DNA of 64,000 nucleotides from Halichondria panicea (Eukaryota > Porifera > Demospongiae > Suberitida > Halichondriidae), in assembly GCF_963675165.1 (NCBI RefSeq), contig NC_087377.1:17815018-17879017 (forward strand), written 5' to 3'. A program made the translations under genes and the position numbers. Every line of letters starts with the position of its first letter. Within the stretch, counting starts at the first letter, position 1. This document shows positions 60,803 through 64,000 of this stretch, in pieces. Below the pieces are notes generated by a model. That model ran no database searches. It saw nothing but the letters and a program-made list of their open reading frames with translations, and was not told where the DNA came from.

Positions 60803-63800
60803 ATGGCTATGTCAAGTCATAAAATTATTGTATTGGCAATGCTGGTTGCATGCCTTGAGCTAACAAGTAAGCTGCATGCTCAGTAGAATACTAATAGTGA
60901 CAAGTACCAGAGATATCTACTAGTTAAGTAATAATGATCTTTGTTTACTGTTGTCTCTTTGCATCTTTGCAGGCTCTCTGATCACTTCTCGAGCAGTTAA
61001 CTCGTCAGAAGGAGGAGAATACACACTCGAGTGTCAACTGAACGGAGCAGCTGATGCTACCCAAGTCACTTGGACTTATCCAGCACAAGAGGACAGAGTG
61101 ACAATCGTACCGGCTGGCTCTGTTTCTCGACTAACAGTCAGAAATGCTAGGATTGAAGACGCAGGAGACTACGAGTGCAGGCATACAAGTGCTGTAATTG
61201 TGCGATACACTGTGTCTGTCTCAGGTGAGGGTCCATTGTGTATAGCTGTGCATGGCTGGGTAGCAGCTCATATTTGTTGTCATAATTAGATCGTCATAGG
61301 TATTGTAATCTAATAATGTTCTAGCTATCATTAGATAGGCCTTTCAAAGGGCTACAAAATGCATATGTTAGTTGTGAAAAAGCATAATCCTAATTCAAGT
61401 CATGGGCAGTCTAAGATAGCTCTCGAAACGAGCCCATTTCAAACAAATCACTCTTTTTGAGTCTTTAATAATATATATTCTCTCTTTCATATTCAGGTAT
61501 CCCTGCATTTGTGGCCAACCAGGTTACAGCGTTCTCTGTGTATGAAGGAGGAGACCTCGTCTTGCCCTGTCAAGTCCGCCATTGCTCAGGGAACTGTTTT
61601 GTTCATTGGAAAAGAAATACACATTCAGTCGACTCGGTTACAAGTATACAAGGAGTTACCACAACCGAATCTCTTACACTAAGAAACGTACAACAAGCAG
61701 ATTCCGGCTCTTACAAATGTTTTATTTCAAACCCTTTTGAAGAAATGGAATTCACGGTATCAGTTATTCCAGCCAACGAACGAGTTCCAATGCTCAATAA
61801 AATCATCGACAACCAGTATAAAGAATTTAATTACAACCAAGCCCTTGTATTGACTTGCCCACTTCGCTCTGGAGAAAACAGCACTGAGAATCCAATTACT
61901 GTTGCATGGGTCTTTACTAACATACATGACCAACCTCAGTTTGTGAATGGGACCGTGCTGACACTGGAACCAGAGTTCTACAATCGAGGGGAATACAAGT
62001 GTACTGCATCGAATAGTTTTGGACTCGATTCTTTGGATATATTTGTTGAAATTAATGGTGAGTTTCTTTATTAAATTATTCATTAGTATGTGGTGAAGAC
62101 CCTGGGAGATTTAATATGTTTAAGTGCACACGTAGGCAATAGAAATTCCCTACTAATAATTATAGTAGCTTATTTACCGTGAAGCCTGTACAATTCAGTA
62201 TATCCCACAATGTCATATAATTATACCAAATTTCAGCTGTTTTGGTAGCATCTTTGAGAGCCCGTAATTTGTGTTCAGATTGTTCAATTTCAAATGCATT
62301 CAATAGCTCTCAGAATTACCTTTCCAATGGTGGTCTTAGATACAAGTTCTGTGGTTAGTTGAAATATTAGCAATTTCTACAATTTTAGTATCCACACCCT
62401 CACACCCTCACACCCTCACAGCTCCCCCACTCCCGGCCCTTGTCACTCTCCCTGCTATCACCCTCACTGAAGGCAGCCCTAGTGCAACACTGGACTTCAC
62501 GGCCCCCACTTCACCAGTCGCCCTCTCATCTCTGAGGTACCAATGGGACAGACAGAACAACGACGACGAAGAAGAAAACTGGACACCGATACAATACAAC
62601 AGCAAGTACAGCCTCACCCCCAGTGGCCATCTCATGATCAATACCATCATTCTATTGGACGCTGGCTTGTACAGAGTGACTATTTCAAACGTATTCGGTT
62701 CAAGTATTCAAACTCGACAAGTCAGCATCAGTACCAGACCCACGCCGGGTATGCCAGTGGAGATTGGGTTCACTTTCACTCTACCTGAAAGTTATTCATG
62801 CTCACACATACAGGTAAATGATTGTATTAGCTTAGCTTCTGTATAATTATATTATTCATAGAAGTTATGAAAAACCCTGGGGCTGTTTACCCGGCATTGT
62901 TGTTGCATGCAGGTGCTAGTCAGTCGGTCAGTCGGAATAATCCCCATGTTAACTCCCCTCTCAAGCGCTTTGTTTTTGAATTCCAACGACCGAATATAAC
63001 AGTCTTGCCACATGTGTACAGCTTCATAGATCAAATGTTACATCCCATATCCTGAACTAGTATCACTTAGTAGTTTCCTTGCCAACCCAATCCAGTCACA
63101 CTGCATTACCTTAACCAGAATTAATATATCCTTTATAGCCATTGTTTACATCTCTTTTATCTTGTCTTCCTCAGGAAAGCAGTGAGCTGCTGACAATGCA
63201 CCTGAGTGCCTACCTGGACAGCCTGTGTGCCAACACCACCGCCCTGCTTGACTCATGCTCTGATCTAGCCATCCAAGATGTCTCTGTAGAATGTAAGTCT
63301 TCCACTAGACAAGGAGCATTTCGAGGTCGTCTTCGATCTTCATCCACCGCACGACAAATGGCTCAAGTTTTCGAAGAAAATGGTCCAACTAGGCTTAGCC
63401 ATGATATCAGTATTAACCCGTGTGGCGAGGGACAATGCGTACTGCCTACCGAAGCCATTGAATCACTCAGAGATCTTGTTGCCGTGCTGGTCGCTGTTGT
63501 CATGGTGCTCGTAGTTGTCGTCATAGTAACCATCATCATTGTCATCTGCGTGCTCAAACACAAAGGATGCACGAAAAAGTGAGTAAACTCCTGCAAATAT
63601 TATCATGATAATTAGCTAGTGTATTGGATTAAGTTGATTCATTTTTCTGCTAAATATACCCTTCAATGCAATAGCAATAGCGGGTGGAGTGGGAATTTAA
63701 AAACCACTATAATGCATGGGGATAGTCCCTCGTAGCTTTTGTAGTGCTGCCTTTCCTATAACATAGAGCATTTCTATTGCATGACAACCACCGCTGTAGA

Positions 63801-64000
63801 AGCCTTCTTTTTAACCCTCCCGTTTCCTAATTTTAACCTCTGTATTTTTACTTAATTGCAGTTGTCGAGTTTCAAACGTTGAGAATGGACCGGAAATAAA
63901 TCATGGAGTCGGGGATTTGGAGCAAGCTTTCGGTACGAGCAGCACTCCTCCCAACCACTACACTCTCCACCCCCCTCACACCCCTCACACTCTCCACACT
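60803..64000 (+). CDS. Ig-domain single-pass membrane protein (3' partial)
   Basis: Exons 60803-60866, 60973-61224, 61497-62057, 62422-62813, 63175-63578, 63862->64000; phases 1,1,1,0,2 are consistent. Signal peptide in exon 1 (about 1-21). Ig1 in exon 2 (YTLECQLNG, DAGDYECRH), Ig2 and Ig3 in exon 3 (LVLPCQ, DSGSYKCFIS; LVLTCPL, NRGEYKCTAS), Ig-like 4 in exon 4 (DAGLYRVTIS, no cysteines). A Cys-containing juxtamembrane region of about 130 residues follows (exons 4-5), possibly SEA-like by position only. A helix (LVAVLVAVVMVLVVVVIVTI) and a basic stop-transfer (KHKGCTKK) come next. The tail continues past the window end. Likely a cell-adhesion receptor, separate from the Calx-beta cluster. Confidence 0.8.

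Overview
The window reads as nuclear DNA of a compact metazoan genome, most likely a demosponge (Amphimedon-like). The reasons are: many short GT-AG introns; a complete trithorax/KMT2 gene and other animal-type genes; clustered genes with Calx-beta repeats resembling sponge aggregation-factor (adhesion) genes; AT-rich introns packed with small inverted-repeat elements; and abundant CA/TG microsatellites. The species call is inference. Gene models were built by hand from splice sites, reading phase and protein similarity remembered from known families; every model marked complete has a coding length divisible by three. LAYOUT. 1-26.9 kb (+ strand): four tandem genes of one family (A-D). Each has three Calx-beta-like units encoded by six phase-1 exons; B, C and D begin with a signal-peptide exon, and the start of A lies off the window. 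The C-termini differ: A (222-4632) and B (5115-13533, with seven Ig-like domains) end in a domain resembling the C-terminal domain of inter-alpha-trypsin inhibitor heavy chains (ITIH), including a GDPH motif. C (18570-23338) and D (23727-26892) instead carry a fibronectin-III-like domain, one membrane helix and a short cytoplasmic tail. A and B look like secreted or matrix partners of receptor-like C and D. 26.9-45.5 kb: a segment holding the 3' end of D plus a small EF-hand gene is duplicated. The first EF-hand copy (27193) has lost its last exon; the second (44383-45508) is complete. At the junction, EF-hand exon 1 is joined in frame to the membrane exon of D, giving an intact three-exon chimeric gene (43566-44085). 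Between the copies lie a TTAA-flanked element, a ~700-bp tandem repeat, a minus-strand Death-kinase-Kelch gene (33592-37068) and an intact two-ORF LINE (38216-42922). 45.6-60.3 kb is housekeeping: ITPA (-), RRP1 (+) and a complete 23-exon KMT2 methyltransferase (-). 60.8-64 kb (+) is the 5' part of an Ig-domain membrane protein that runs off the window. No tRNA, rRNA or CRISPR features were recognised. TRANSPOSONS. Several families of non-autonomous inverted-repeat elements occur. One has 9-bp target duplications that can be read directly at two copies exactly and at a third with one mismatch (Mutator-like by that criterion).
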